A stretch of DNA of 64,000 nucleotides from Orbaceae bacterium BiB (lineage in GTDB: Bacteria > Pseudomonadota > Gammaproteobacteria > Enterobacterales > Orbaceae), in NCBI GenBank assembly GCA_036251205.1, contig CP133958.1, positions 1,911,210 through 1,975,209 on the forward strand, written 5' to 3'. Each line of letters begins with the position of its first letter. Position 1 is the stretch's first letter. Positions 38,059 to 48,239 of the stretch are shown piece by piece. Position numbers and translations under genes: made by a program. The notes below the pieces were generated by a model that worked only from the letters and a program-made list of their open reading frames with translations, was not told the origin of the DNA and did no database searches.

Positions 38059-39396
38059 ATGGATAGTATTGCACATATTTTTCAGTGGTTAATTAATCTC
38101 GGTGGCGTAGTTTTTTTACCCATTATTATCTGTATTATCGGTTTATTTTTTCGTGTTAGTTTATCAAAAGCGATTATGTCTGGTATTACGGTAGGGATAG
38201 GTATTGTTGGTTTAGGACTTGTCATTACGCTACTATCACAAAGTCTTGGGGTCGCAATTCAACAAATGGGTGAACAATATGGTTCATCGCTGAGTATTAT
38301 GGATATTGGATGTGGTGTTGGTGGTCCTCTGGCTTTCTCTACAACACTTGGGCTATTGTTGATTCCGGCATCATTGATTATCAACTTTATCTTTATCTCT
38401 TTAGGTTGGACACGCACATTAAATGTCGATATTTGGAATTTTTGGTTTGCTATTTTCCTGGGATTAGTTGCGTATGCGGTAACTGGACAATATTGGGTTG
38501 GTATTTTAGGAGCAATTACTGCGATCATGCTACAGTGGTTATTGGCTGATCTATTTCAAAAACGTGTTAGCTCATTTTTTGGTTATCCGGGGATTGCGGT
38601 GACGCACTTGATGGCCTTATCGGGCGCAGTTGTTGCGATTCCACTTAATTGGCTATTTGATCGTATTCCTGGTTTTAATAAATTAAATGCTGACTCTGAA
38701 ACCTTAACCAAAAAATTTGGTATTTTTGGAGATACTGTTGTTATTGGCTTAATTATTGGATTAGTCGTCGGAATTTTAGCCGGTTATGATGCTTCACAAA
38801 TTGGTCAATTAGCGATTTCAACAGCTGCAGTAATGAAAATTATGCCGAAAATGGTTGCCATGTTTATGGAAGGATTACTACCTATCGCTGAAGCAGCAAG
38901 AGAATTCACGAGTAAAAAGCTAAATGGTAAACAAGTCAATATTGGTATGGATGCCGCTTTAACTGTTGGTCATCCAGCTGTAATGGCAACAGCATTGATT
39001 ATGGTTCCTATTTCATTATTACTCGCGTTAGTTTTACCTGGTAACAAAGTCTTACCATTTGGTGATTTAGCTTTCTATGCGTTTGGTGTCTGTTTAATGG
39101 TGCCATTCTTCAAAGGTAACATTATTCGTTCAATTGTTGGTGGTACTGTCTATTTAGTTATCTGCTTATATATGTCTACTTGGTTAGCCCCAACGATTAC
39201 AGAAGTTTTCCATTTAGCGCAATATGATGTTGGCACAAGTGGTTTAATTACTTCTATTTTATGTGGATTATGGCCTGTGACACTATTTGTCTTGTTATTA
39301 CATCATACTGGCTATATTGGCTTAGGTGTATTGGCATTGATTATTTTAGCACTGCTAATTTATATCAATAAAATCCGAAAAATTGAAATGTACTAA
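38059..39396 (+). CDS. PTS galactitol-family EIIC permease
   Basis: 445 residues, hydrophobic, about 10-12 membrane segments. Gat-family EIIC features: VFLPIIICIIGLFFRVSLSKAI start, SIMDIGCGVGGPLAFSTT in place of the GatC MDVGWP loop, and MFMEGLLPIAEAAREF in the middle. I start at ATG 38059, with GGAG 8 bp before; a GTG two codons earlier is in frame. Substrate specificity cannot be read from the sequence. Confidence 0.92.
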   Translation: MDSIAHIFQWLINLGGVVFLPIIICIIGLFFRVSLSKAIMSGITVGIGIVGLGLVITLLSQSLGVAIQQMGEQYGSSLSIMDIGCGVGGPLAFSTTLGLLLIPASLIINFIFISLGWTRTLNVDIWNFWFAIFLGLVAYAVTGQYWVGILGAITAIMLQWLLADLFQKRVSSFFGYPGIAVTHLMALSGAVVAIPLNWLFDRIPGFNKLNADSETLTKKFGIFGDTVVIGLIIGLVVGILAGYDASQIGQLAISTAAVMKIMPKMVAMFMEGLLPIAEAAREFTSKKLNGKQVNIGMDAALTVGHPAVMATALIMVPISLLLALVLPGNKVLPFGDLAFYAFGVCLMVPFFKGNIIRSIVGGTVYLVICLYMSTWLAPTITEVFHLAQYDVGTSGLITSILCGLWPVTLFVLLLHHTGYIGLGVLALIILALLIYINKIRKIEMY

Positions 39397-39410
39397 ACAG
39401 AGGTAACATA

Positions 39411-39695
39411 ATGAAAAAACTACTTATTGTCTGCGGCGCAGGCCATGCAACATCAACAATCGCAGTGAGCAAAGTGAACAAATGGTTAAATGATGAAAAG
39501 CTAGCAGATCAGGTAAAAATTTACCAATCTAAAATCGCTGATGAACTCAATAAAATCGATGAATATGACGCAGTAGTAAGCACGACGATAGTACCTGATT
39601 CAATTAAAGATAAAGTACTAAATGGATTACCGCTATTAACCGGTGTGATGCTAGATAATTTCTTTGTTGAATTGAAAAAACGTCTAGCATTTTAA
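39411..39695 (+). CDS. PTS EIIB component, galactitol type
   Basis: 94 residues. Phospho-Cys near residue 9 in VCGAGHATSTIA, the GatB P-loop (CGTGVATS in GatB). Transfers phosphate to the sugar during uptake. 14 bp after EIIC with GAGG before the ATG. Confidence 0.93.
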   Translation: MKKLLIVCGAGHATSTIAVSKVNKWLNDEKLADQVKIYQSKIADELNKIDEYDAVVSTTIVPDSIKDKVLNGLPLLTGVMLDNFFVELKKRLAF

Positions 39696-39719
39696 TTAGT
39701 CAATAATTGAGAGCATCAA

Positions 39720-40235
39720 ATGAATATTTATCATCGAGCTATTACAATAAAAACGGTCGCAGGGCGGCCGTCTTATCACGATATGAGTGATGAGATAAAG
39801 GCTGTTATTGAGCAGGCGAATATTCAAAATGGCCTACTTACTATCACAACGCCTCATACCACATGTTCACTATTTTTTGATGAGTGTATGCATGACACTA
39901 ACTATTTTGGTGATGACTATCTACATGTTGATATTAATAATGTGTTAGACAACATTGTGCCTAAAATGACCAGTGAAAATCAATATAACAGTCCAGGACC
40001 AAAACATATTGAATTTGGTTTAAGTCTGAGTGATCCAAATTATCCTGCAGAAAAATGGGTTATGTTAAATACTGATGCGCACATTCGTTCATCTCTATTT
40101 GGTTGTTTTTCAGCAAGTGTAATTATTAAAGAGCGTGTTGCGCAGCTTGGTGAACTTGGGCGTATCTACTTTGTTGATTGGGATGGCTTACGTGAACGTA
40201 ACCGTACAGTTAATTTTATGACGATGGGAAATTAA
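39720..40235 (+). CDS. YjbQ-family (UPF0047) protein in a PTS operon
   Basis: 171 residues against about 138 in E. coli YjbQ, so a longer subfamily. Family core visible: GLLTITTPHTTCSLFFDE and HIEFGLSLSDPNYP...HIRSSLFG, with His/Glu residues likely to bind a metal; the C-terminal RIYFVDWDGLRERNR is typical. The molecular role of the family is not settled (weak thiamin-phosphate synthase activity has been reported for members). It sits between EIIB and the epimerase with a 24-bp and a 13-bp gap, which suggests a role in handling the imported sugar phosphate. Confidence 0.85.
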   Translation: MNIYHRAITIKTVAGRPSYHDMSDEIKAVIEQANIQNGLLTITTPHTTCSLFFDECMHDTNYFGDDYLHVDINNVLDNIVPKMTSENQYNSPGPKHIEFGLSLSDPNYPAEKWVMLNTDAHIRSSLFGCFSASVIIKERVAQLGELGRIYFVDWDGLRERNRTVNFMTMGN

Positions 40236-40248
40236 TAGGGGCTTTACT

Positions 40249-40902
40249 ATGATTATTGCACCATCATTATTTAATTCAGATCTATATTTAATTCAAGCTA
40301 ACTTAGCTAGGTTAGAAAAAAGTGGTATCAGCCATTTACATATTGATGTAATGGATAGTCACTATGTGCCCATTTTAGGGTTTAATGCCAATTTTGTGGC
40401 TAATTTAAAAACACATAGTAATTTTATTTTAGATTGTCATTTGATGGTTGAGAAGCCAGAAGATCGAGTCGAGTCATTTATTAAAGCTGGTGCTGATATC
40501 ATTACTTTTCATGCTGAGGCAACGGTTCATCATATGGTGATTATTAACCAACTACTTAAGCATAATATAAAAGTCGGTATTGCAATCAATCCGGGTACGC
40601 CAGTTGAGCTTATCCAACCGTTATTACCATTTGTTGATTTAGTCTTAGTGATGACCGTTAATCCGGGTCGAGCTGGTGAGACGTTTTTACCTTTTACTGT
40701 TGAAAAAATTGCTCAGTTATCAGCGCTTAAACTAGCTCATAGCTATCATTATGATATTCAAGTTGATGGTAATATTACCGATCAAACGATTGTTAGCTGT
40801 GTTAATGCAGGTGCAAATAATATTGTTTCTGGTGGATTTATTTTTAATAACAATGAGATAGAGCACAATATCTTACAGTTAACGTGTTCTATTAGTAAAT
40901 AA
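40249..40902 (+). CDS. Ribulose-phosphate 3-epimerase-like enzyme (Rpe/AlsE family)
   Basis: 217 residues. TIM barrel with IAPSLFNSDL, HIDVMDSHYVPILGFN (metal His and Asp), HLMVEKPEDR, MTVNPGRAGETF and VDGNIT. The usual GFGGQ loop after VNPG is RAGE here, a change from housekeeping Rpe that may signal another substrate, for example a hexulose 6-phosphate as in AlsE. Gene context (PTS operon) supports a dedicated catabolic role rather than pentose-phosphate duty. Confidence 0.88.
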   Translation: MIIAPSLFNSDLYLIQANLARLEKSGISHLHIDVMDSHYVPILGFNANFVANLKTHSNFILDCHLMVEKPEDRVESFIKAGADIITFHAEATVHHMVIINQLLKHNIKVGIAINPGTPVELIQPLLPFVDLVLVMTVNPGRAGETFLPFTVEKIAQLSALKLAHSYHYDIQVDGNITDQTIVSCVNAGANNIVSGGFIFNNNEIEHNILQLTCSISK

Positions 40903-40921
40903 ATTAAATAAAAGGTACGTT

Positions 40922-41458
40922 ATGTTAGTAAAACCAATTCTAAATCAGATCTTAGTGGAGTTATCCCAGCAAGTCACTTACCTTAATGAACCACAGCTAG
41001 CACAATTTGCAGATAAAATAGTTGCTGCAAAACATATTTTTTTAGTGGGTGCGGGTCGTTCAGGTATTATGATTAGTGCTTTTGCTAATCGATTAATGCA
41101 TTTGGGGTTATCGGTAAGTTTAGTTAATGAAATTACTAAGCCTAAAGCGCAAGTTGGTGATTTATTAATTATTGCATCGGGTTCTGGTGAAACGGCTAGC
41201 CTAATTGCTTATGCAGAGAAAGCAAAACAGTTAGGTATTGATATTGCCTTAATTACGATGAGTGAAAAATCGACATTAGCAACGCTTGCTGACGTTAAAT
41301 TATGTTTACCAAGCCAATGTGTACAGTACGCTCAGCCGATGGGCAGTACTTTCGAACAGCTCTCTTTATTAGTTTATGATAGCTTGGTTATTATGTTAGC
41401 TGAGCTGCGTCAAGATAGCTTTGATGCGATGAAAAATAGACATGCTAATATTGAATAA
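40922..41458 (+). CDS. 6-phospho-3-hexuloisomerase-like SIS-domain protein
   Basis: 178 residues. Single SIS domain: VGAGRSGIMISAFANRLMHLG, ASGSGETASLI, LITMSEKSTLA, and GSTFEQLSLLVYD. These match PHI (HxlB/YckF), which turns 3-hexulose 6-P into fructose 6-P. No 3-hexulose-6-P synthase gene lies nearby, so the ribulose-monophosphate route is not evident. Last gene of the operon, 19 bp after the epimerase and converging on amiC. Confidence 0.87.
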   Translation: MLVKPILNQILVELSQQVTYLNEPQLAQFADKIVAAKHIFLVGAGRSGIMISAFANRLMHLGLSVSLVNEITKPKAQVGDLLIIASGSGETASLIAYAEKAKQLGIDIALITMSEKSTLATLADVKLCLPSQCVQYAQPMGSTFEQLSLLVYDSLVIMLAELRQDSFDAMKNRHANIE

Positions 41459-41483
41459 TATATAACTACTGTATGACGGTAAA

Positions 41484-42710
41484 TTAATTTTTACGTAATT
41501 TTATGTAATTTTTAATGCCGTCTAAAATGGCTTTAGCAATTTGATTTTGAAAACTGGCTGTTTTTAGTTTTCTTTCCTCATTGAGGTTACTGATAAAGGC
41601 TGTTTCTACTAAAACAGAGGGGACATCAGGCGCTTTTAATACCGCAAAGCCAGCACTCTCTGTTTGCGATTTATGCAGTGCATTGACTGTTTTAATTCTA
41701 TTAAGAATTTCTCTACCTAAGATTAAGCTATTACTCGTCGTGATAGTTTGTACGAGATCTAAAATCGTGTGATCAAGATAGCGGTCGCCACTACGACTAA
41801 CACCACCAATTTCATCAGCTTCATTCTGAGTTTGTGCTAAATAACTGGCTGCTGAGCTACTTGCCCCTTTAGTTGAAAGGGCATATACCGATGAGCCTTT
41901 TGCTGAGCGTTGACTAAAGGCGTCAGCATGGATCGAGATAAAGAGATCTGCATGGAGCGAACGTGCTTTTTCTACGCGAACACGCAGTGGTAAAAAGATA
42001 TCTTCATTACGCGTCATATGCACGGCCATACTATTCTCTTTTCTGATGAGATCTCTTAAGCGGCGCGCAATTTGTAATACGATATCTTTTTCTTTTGTTT
42101 TGTAATAACCAATTGCCCCAGGATCCTCACCACCATGTCCTGGATCAAGAACGATAATGACTTTATCATTGACTCTTTTAGGCGGCTGGGTAATTGCGGC
42201 ATCATCACTATCTAATTCACCCTTATTAAACTCCTGCAACAGAGCAAATAACGGATCTTCATCATGACTGCTTTGTTTACTTGGGTAAAGATCAATAACA
42301 AGGCGATTTTTAAATTCAGCAATTGGCGTTAATGTAAATAGATTTGGATTCACTTCCTGAGCAAGCTCAATAACTAATCGCACCGTTTTATTATCGAATT
42401 GTCCTACCCTTAATTGCTTTATATAAGGGTCTTGTGGTTGGACAAGCGAAGTAATATTACGAAATGTACTATTTAAGCTAAGATTTTCTATATCGATAAC
42501 TAATCGAGGGGGATTACTCAGTGCGAATTGCTTATACGATAGTGCGACATTTGATTCTAATGTGATTCGGGTATAAGTCGATGACGGCCAAACGCGAACA
42601 GCAACTATTTGAGCCGTTGCGGCAAAACCTACACGACTTACTGATAATAGGCAGGCTGCTGCTATTCCTTTAATCAATAAGCGTTTCGTTGGGTCAAATG
42701 GTGCTGGCAT
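41484..42710 (-). CDS. amiC: N-acetylmuramoyl-L-alanine amidase AmiC
   Basis: 408 residues (E. coli 417). Septal peptidoglycan amidase for daughter-cell separation. N-terminal export signal, AMIN domain (about 30-150), then Amidase_3 with zinc/catalytic sites [20 protein letters not shown] and VETAFISN. The signal has PTKRLLIKG: a KR pair where E. coli AmiC has a twin-Arg (RRRLLQG), so Tat export would depend on a weak KR signal. No terminator is visible in the short gap after the operon upstream. Confidence 0.95.
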   Translation of the reverse strand: MPAPFDPTKRLLIKGIAAACLLSVSRVGFAATAQIVAVRVWPSSTYTRITLESNVALSYKQFALSNPPRLVIDIENLSLNSTFRNITSLVQPQDPYIKQLRVGQFDNKTVRLVIELAQEVNPNLFTLTPIAEFKNRLVIDLYPSKQSSHDEDPLFALLQEFNKGELDSDDAAITQPPKRVNDKVIIVLDPGHGGEDPGAIGYYKTKEKDIVLQIARRLRDLIRKENSMAVHMTRNEDIFLPLRVRVEKARSLHADLFISIHADAFSQRSAKGSSVYALSTKGASSSAASYLAQTQNEADEIGGVSRSGDRYLDHTILDLVQTITTSNSLILGREILNRIKTVNALHKSQTESAGFAVLKAPDVPSVLVETAFISNLNEERKLKTASFQNQIAKAILDGIKNYIKLRKN

Positions 42711-43037
42711 AGTAAATCAATATCACATGAAGTAGTTAGCATTTCGGTCGGTCATAATAGCATAAAATTATTGTATATTTATAGCATGCTGATGTATTGC
42801 AACGATAAAATATTTTTTTTCACTATAATGCATTACTACAGCAATATTTTAACGAGAATTAATGGTACTACCAGCTAATTAAATAACATAACCTGCTTTT
42901 ATAACCTGTTGCTCTTTTAAAATAATTTATTATCTTGCTTGTTTTATACAGATATTTTGTTTTAATAGTTAAACATGAGGATTTTGGGATTGCTCCCATT
43001 TCGAACAATGATGTATTTTAATTGTGGATAATTGATT
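42711..43037. other. Divergent amiC/asd intergenic region
   Basis: 327 bp without a gene. A perfect TATAAT occurs at 42824, but no good -35 lies at the right distance. A G/C-richer patch at 42975-43000 precedes asd. I see no lysine-riboswitch-like structure. Confidence 0.4.
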
Positions 43038-44141
43038 ATGAAAAATGTTGGTTTTATCGGTTGGCGAGGCATGGTTGGTTCAGTTTTAATGCAGCGCATG
43101 ATTCAAGAACGTGATTTTGATGGGATTAATGCTATTTTTTTCTCAACATCTCAAACAGGTCAACAAGCTCCTACTTTTGCTGGTAAAACAGGCGTTTTAC
43201 AAGATGCGAATGATATTGATGCGCTTAAAGCATTAGATATTATTGTAACGTGTCAAGGTGGTGACTATACTTCTGATATTTATCCTAAATTACGTGCTGC
43301 TGGCTGGCAAGGTTATTGGATTGATGCAGCATCGACTCTACGAATGAAAGATGATGCAATTATTATTCTTGATCCTGTAAATAGAGCGAATATTGATTGC
43401 GCCCTTGATAAAGGAATTAAAACATTTGTTGGTGGTAACTGTACCGTTAGCTTAATGTTAATGTCTCTTGGTGGCTTATTTCAAGAAAATCTAGTTGACT
43501 GGGTCTCAGTCTCTACTTATCAAGCTGCATCTGGTGGTGGTGCCCGTCATATGCGTGAACTATTAACTCAAATGGGTATGCTACATGCCGATGTTGCTAA
43601 AGAGCTTGAAAATCCGCACTCATCTATTTTAGATATCGAGCAAAAAGTGACAGCAAAAATGCGTGATGGTTCGTTGCCAACCGATAACTTTGGGGTTCCG
43701 TTAGCTGGCAGCTTAATTCCATGGATCGACAAACAATTAGATAATGGCCAAAGTCGAGAAGAGTGGAAAGGACAGGCTGAAACAAATAAAATCCTCGGTA
43801 CATCGAGTATCATTCCTGTTGATGGCTTATGTGTTCGTATTGGTGCTTTGCGTTGTCATAGCCAAGCGTTTACGATTAAACTTAAAAAGGATATCACCAT
43901 CCCTGAAATTGAAAAATTACTTGCCGCTCACAATGATTGGGTAAAAGTAATTCCAAATGATCGCGAATTATCGATGAGAGAGTTAACGCCAGCTGCTGTG
44001 ACTGGAACATTATCAACACCGGTTGGACGTTTACGTAAATTGAACATGGGTAATGACTTTTTATCAGCCTTTACTGTTGGGGATCAATTACTTTGGGGCG
44101 CAGCTGAACCATTGCGTCGAATGTTAAGAATTTTAGCTTAG
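43038..44141 (+). CDS. asd: Aspartate-semialdehyde dehydrogenase
   Basis: 367 residues, exactly the E. coli length. Reduces aspartyl phosphate for Lys, Met, Thr and diaminopimelate synthesis. NADP loop [10 protein letters not shown], catalytic Cys in GGNCTVSLM, and GGGARHMRE. Start at ATG 43038 (MKNVGFIGW); a TTG two codons earlier is in frame but needless. Single gene followed by a hairpin. Confidence 0.98.
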   Translation: MKNVGFIGWRGMVGSVLMQRMIQERDFDGINAIFFSTSQTGQQAPTFAGKTGVLQDANDIDALKALDIIVTCQGGDYTSDIYPKLRAAGWQGYWIDAASTLRMKDDAIIILDPVNRANIDCALDKGIKTFVGGNCTVSLMLMSLGGLFQENLVDWVSVSTYQAASGGGARHMRELLTQMGMLHADVAKELENPHSSILDIEQKVTAKMRDGSLPTDNFGVPLAGSLIPWIDKQLDNGQSREEWKGQAETNKILGTSSIIPVDGLCVRIGALRCHSQAFTIKLKKDITIPEIEKLLAAHNDWVKVIPNDRELSMRELTPAAVTGTLSTPVGRLRKLNMGNDFLSAFTVGDQLLWGAAEPLRRMLRILA

Positions 44142-44150
44142 TCTTATGTT

Positions 44151-44177
44151 TCCCCACTATGATTGATATAGTGGGGA
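44151..44177. terminator. Hairpin between asd and nagC (convergent)
   Basis: TCCCCACTAT / ATAGTGGGGA, 10-bp perfect stem with a 7-nt loop, 9 bp from the asd stop and 9 bp from the nagC stop. Short T tracts on both sides. Confidence 0.75.
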
Positions 44178-44185
44178 ATTTGGCA

Positions 44186-45412
44186 CTACTTTTTATCTTC
44201 AAGCATCGTCATTAATAACGAACCATTAAAGAGTGATTGCTGTACTAATGCGAACGCTCCGATTGCCGAACAATCGTTTAGGGTTGAGCAGTGAATTGAG
44301 ACATTTTCTCGTAACTGTTTTAAACTTTGAGAATTGAGGGCACTGTTAATCGTATCGAGCAAAATTTCTGGTGATTTGGTGATTTCACCCGCTAAAACAA
44401 TATTTTGTGGATTAAAAATATTGACTAGCATCGCCACTGCACGACCTAAATTTTCCCCGGCATTTTTGATTAGCTTCTGGGCTAAATCATCACCTTGATT
44501 TGCTAGATTGCAAATTGTGACAATATCGCACTGATCTGGTGTCAATTTACTAACATAACCTTGCTCAAGTAATCGTTTAGCTTTTTTCTCGACTTCGGCG
44601 TTGACGACTTGATTTTCAAGACAACCGAAATTACCACAATGACAACGCTCTCCTAGCGGATTAACTTGGATATGACCAACTTCACAAGCGCTTTGATTAT
44701 GGTTCATTAATAATTGATGATTAATGATGACACCAGAACCAACGCCTCGATGGACTCGGATTAGAATGGAATCAGCAACATTTTGTGTTGAACCAAAATA
44801 GCTCTCCGCTAATGCTAAACTTTGTACATCATTACCAACAAAAGCAGAAACATTAAATTTATTTTTTAAAACTTCAGCCAATGGCCAATTTTTAACATCA
44901 ATATGTGGTGTATAACGAACAATGCCATTTACTGAGTCAATAACCCCAGGCATCACAACTGATATAGCAACTAAATTTTTAATTTTTTTGCTATGTTCGC
45001 TACAAAGTAATTCAATTAGATTAATTAAGTAATTTTGCGCAAGACGCTGAGTAAAATCAGTAAGCGGGTAGCGTTGAAAAACGAGACTATTACCACCAAA
45101 ATCATAGAGTTCGATATTCACACTGGTTCGACCTAACTGAATGGCGATAACTTGGTAGTTTTCAAATTGCGCTTCAATCGATACAGCTGGGCGTCCGCCA
45201 GTTGATTGCTGGATATCGACTTCTTTAATCAGCTTTTTTTTTAATAATTGACGTGTAATCTTAGTGATACTTGCTGGCGCAAGTCCACTTGTTTCCGCTA
45301 ACTGGATTCTTGAAATAGGACTTTGTTGAATAATAAGCCGATAAATCATCGCATAATTAAGCTGTTTAACTAATTCTGCATTACCAACCAAATTTAAATA
45401 ACTTAATGTCAT
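44186..45412 (-). CDS. nagC: N-acetylglucosamine repressor NagC (ROK family)
   Basis: 408 residues (E. coli 406). N-terminal winged helix (ISRIQLAETSGLAPASITKITRQL), then a ROK sugar-binding domain with the zinc motif CHCGNFGCLE. Represses nag genes until GlcNAc-6-P binds. ATG 45412 or a GTG two codons upstream (45418, closer to AAGG) could start it. It follows nagA by about 180 bp, the nagBAC order. Confidence 0.95.
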   Translation of the reverse strand: MTLSYLNLVGNAELVKQLNYAMIYRLIIQQSPISRIQLAETSGLAPASITKITRQLLKKKLIKEVDIQQSTGGRPAVSIEAQFENYQVIAIQLGRTSVNIELYDFGGNSLVFQRYPLTDFTQRLAQNYLINLIELLCSEHSKKIKNLVAISVVMPGVIDSVNGIVRYTPHIDVKNWPLAEVLKNKFNVSAFVGNDVQSLALAESYFGSTQNVADSILIRVHRGVGSGVIINHQLLMNHNQSACEVGHIQVNPLGERCHCGNFGCLENQVVNAEVEKKAKRLLEQGYVSKLTPDQCDIVTICNLANQGDDLAQKLIKNAGENLGRAVAMLVNIFNPQNIVLAGEITKSPEILLDTINSALNSQSLKQLRENVSIHCSTLNDCSAIGAFALVQQSLFNGSLLMTMLEDKK

Positions 45413-45590
45413 GACCACGTTTACCTTAATTACATAATAATTCGTATTATTTATCTTTATAACTATGGTGCATTATAGCCTTATTTGTTAGACAGTTATA
45501 GGTCTTGTATCTGGACATTAGAGGTTAATCACTTCTAATATGCATAGCACTTTGTATTAGAAGTGATTATTTTATTGATTTTAATGTTGA

Positions 45591-46727
45591 TTATTGACCA
45601 TTTACAATGGTTTGTTGAATCACAAAATTGTGGTCAAAAATAACTAAATTAGCTATTTTTCCGGCTGTAATAGTACCCAATTTATTTTCTACACCGATCG
45701 CTTTAGCTGGATAAAGTGTTGCCATACGGAGTGCTTCATCTAGGGCAATACCAACATAATTCACACTATTTTTTACGGCTTCTATCATTGTTAAAGCTGA
45801 ACCCGCTAATGTGCCATTAATATCTGTACATTTACCGTCTTTATAGTAAATAGTTTTACCACCAAATGTAAATTGTTCAACATTCGTTGAAGCAGCTGGC
45901 AAACTCGCATCGGTAATTAGGATTAATTTGTCATGTTTAATTCGATGAGAATTACGGATATTTGCCCAATTGACATGCATACCATCAGCAATAATTCCAC
46001 AATATACTTCTGATTCATCATAAATGGCACCGACTACACCAGGAGCTCTCCCTGCAATTGGTGGCATTGCATTAAATAGGTGAGTCCCCATGCGAATACC
46101 TGCATTAAATCCAGCTCGAGTCTCTTCATAAGAACCATTTGAGTGTCCCGCTGATACATGTATTCCAGCTGCTACTAGCTGATGGATAAAATGTTTTTCG
46201 ACCATTTCTGGCGCTAAAGTAATAATTTTAATAACATCGGCATTTTGACATAAAAAATCAATCATCTCTTGATCAGGCTGGCGGATATAATCAATATTAT
46301 GAATCCCTTTTTTTTCAGGATTCAGATATGGACCTTCAAGATGCAAACCTAATGCTTGGTTATGATATTTTTGTAGATAAGTTCTCATTACCTGAACTGC
46401 TTGGCGCATAAATTCATCGCTAGATGTTATCAGCGTAGGTAGATAACTCGAACATCCGGATAATAAATTAGTTTTTTGCATCGTTTCAAGCGTTTCAATA
46501 CTCAGGTTTTCGATCTGCTCATTAAATTGAACACCACCACAACCATTTAGTTGAATATCAATAAAACCAGGAGCGACAATCGCTCCTTGCAAATTTTTCA
46601 TAGGAATATTTTTAGGAATATCATCAATATGGCAAACGGCCGAAATTTTGTCATTATCAATGATTACAGCATGGCTATTTAGAATTTCCATTCCAGTATA
46701 AATTCGGCAATTGGTTAATGCATACAT
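45591..46727 (-). CDS. nagA: N-acetylglucosamine-6-phosphate deacetylase
   Basis: 378 residues (E. coli 382). Amidohydrolase TIM barrel; removes acetate from GlcNAc-6-[29 protein letters not shown] (metal Glu), [14 protein letters not shown] and ITDASLPA (catalytic Asp). Start at ATG 46727 ([12 protein letters not shown]), with AAGGA 8 bp before; ten upstream codons are rejected. 37 bp after nagB. Confidence 0.97.
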   Translation of the reverse strand: MYALTNCRIYTGMEILNSHAVIIDNDKISAVCHIDDIPKNIPMKNLQGAIVAPGFIDIQLNGCGGVQFNEQIENLSIETLETMQKTNLLSGCSSYLPTLITSSDEFMRQAVQVMRTYLQKYHNQALGLHLEGPYLNPEKKGIHNIDYIRQPDQEMIDFLCQNADVIKIITLAPEMVEKHFIHQLVAAGIHVSAGHSNGSYEETRAGFNAGIRMGTHLFNAMPPIAGRAPGVVGAIYDESEVYCGIIADGMHVNWANIRNSHRIKHDKLILITDASLPAASTNVEQFTFGGKTIYYKDGKCTDINGTLAGSALTMIEAVKNSVNYVGIALDEALRMATLYPAKAIGVENKLGTITAGKIANLVIFDHNFVIQQTIVNGQ

Positions 46728-46764
46728 ACAATTTATCCTTACATAATATTTAAACAATGAAGTA

Positions 46765-47571
46765 TTAAAGTATTTCCGCTTTTAGATTATTAACTTCAAG
46801 TTGTTTGAAATATTTTAATGTTTTTACTTTTAATTCATCGGTACTTGGCTCATCACACACAATAATCGCTTTTTGATGTGTTTGCAGAACACTGACAGTC
46901 CACATGTGATTAACAGAACCTTCCACGGCTGCTTGTAGTGCTAAGCTCTTATTATGTCCAAATACTAATAATAACACTTTTTCAGCATCCATTAATGTCC
47001 CAACACCAATTGTTAATGCATATTTTGGAACTTGACTAATATCGTTATTGAAAAAACGTGAGTTAGCAATACGTGTATCTTCAGTTAGTGTTTTAATTCG
47101 AGTACGTGAACACAGCGATGAACTAGGTTCATTGAACGCGATGTGACCATCTTGTCCTACACCACCAATAAATAGGTTAATCTTTCCATACGACTTGATC
47201 TTTTCTTCATACTCGTGGCACTCTTTCTCAATATCAGGCGCGTTACCATTTAAGATATGGATATTATTATGATCGATATCAACATGATTAAAAAAGTTAT
47301 CATACATAAAAGTATGGTAACTTTGCGGATGATCTTCAGCTAAACCAACATATTCATCCATATTAAAGGTCACAACATGTTTGAAGCTAACATTACCTGC
47401 TTGAAAATGTTTGATTAATTGTTGATACATTAATAATGGTGAACTACCAGTTGGTAAACCTAATACAAATGGTTTTTCGGCCGTCGGTTGATATTTATTA
47501 ATTTGTTCAACAACATAATTAGCAGCCCATGCACTACCTTCTTGAGGACTTTTTAATGGAATTAATCGCAT
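46765..47571 (-). CDS. nagB: Glucosamine-6-phosphate deaminase
   Basis: 268 residues (E. coli 266). Makes fructose-6-P and ammonia. [14 protein letters not shown], catalytic FNMDEYVGL, and [16 protein letters not shown] with the ring-opening His. First gene of nagBA. No nagE is seen next to it; the divergent side is a long gap. Confidence 0.98.
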   Translation of the reverse strand: MRLIPLKSPQEGSAWAANYVVEQINKYQPTAEKPFVLGLPTGSSPLLMYQQLIKHFQAGNVSFKHVVTFNMDEYVGLAEDHPQSYHTFMYDNFFNHVDIDHNNIHILNGNAPDIEKECHEYEEKIKSYGKINLFIGGVGQDGHIAFNEPSSSLCSRTRIKTLTEDTRIANSRFFNNDISQVPKYALTIGVGTLMDAEKVLLLVFGHNKSLALQAAVEGSVNHMWTVSVLQTHQKAIIVCDEPSTDELKVKTLKYFKQLEVNNLKAEIL

Positions 47572-48239
47572 TTTCTTGCTCCGCTATAGTTTAAATAATT
47601 AATATAGTTGCTATGTGAAGATATATGATTTGCTCATCTTATCCAATAGTCACATAGTTATAAAATAAATCCTATGACCTACTCTATCTAATATTTACCC
47701 TTTTTACAAACTTTTTTTACTATAAAAAATAAATAACTAGTTTTAGTTCGTTTATTAACCTTATTAGTCATTTAAAAAGTATTTTATAGCTTAAATTAGT
47801 TTATTTAATTCACGACAAAAAATATCATTTCTAATTTTAAAAAATAAATAACGATTAATCAATCTATTCTATTTATATGATGTGGTTAATTATTTGATTA
47901 TTAAGATCTATTGTGATTTTTAGAGAGGTTTTCCGATATGTTGCTAAAAATATTTACTCATATTTATTGATGAACGAGTATCAGGCCTTGTTTTTACTAT
48001 TTCGAATATATTTCTTTAATGTTAGGCGTCGATCTCTTGCCTTGCTATCAACTTAACGAATTAGAACACAATCCGATAGTCAGGTAGAATAATATCTGCC
48101 ATTTTTCAGGTGATTATTTTCTACCTAACTTCTATTTTCTGCTTAATTTTAGGATATCAAACGGGTTCTTGATAACGAGTAAATCAATACACCCGATTTT
48201 TTATGATTATGTTATAAAAATAGGAATATGATGGACTAG
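47572..48239. other. Long gene-free gap between efeB and nagB with inverted repeats
   Basis: 668 bp. Holds CTATGTGA (47611) / TCACATAG (47650), an 8-bp inverted repeat in the nagB leader, and AGGTAGAATAAT (48082) paired with ATTATTTTCTACCT (48113), a hairpin with one bulge behind efeB. A plus-strand open stretch of about 35 codons ends at 48088 without a start signal and could be a gene remnant. NagC or CRP sites are expected here, but I could not identify one with confidence. Confidence 0.4.

Noticed and set aside
42711-43037. Possible lysine riboswitch before asd
   Set aside because: No conserved stems or lysine-box-like bases were seen; the region is mostly A/T.
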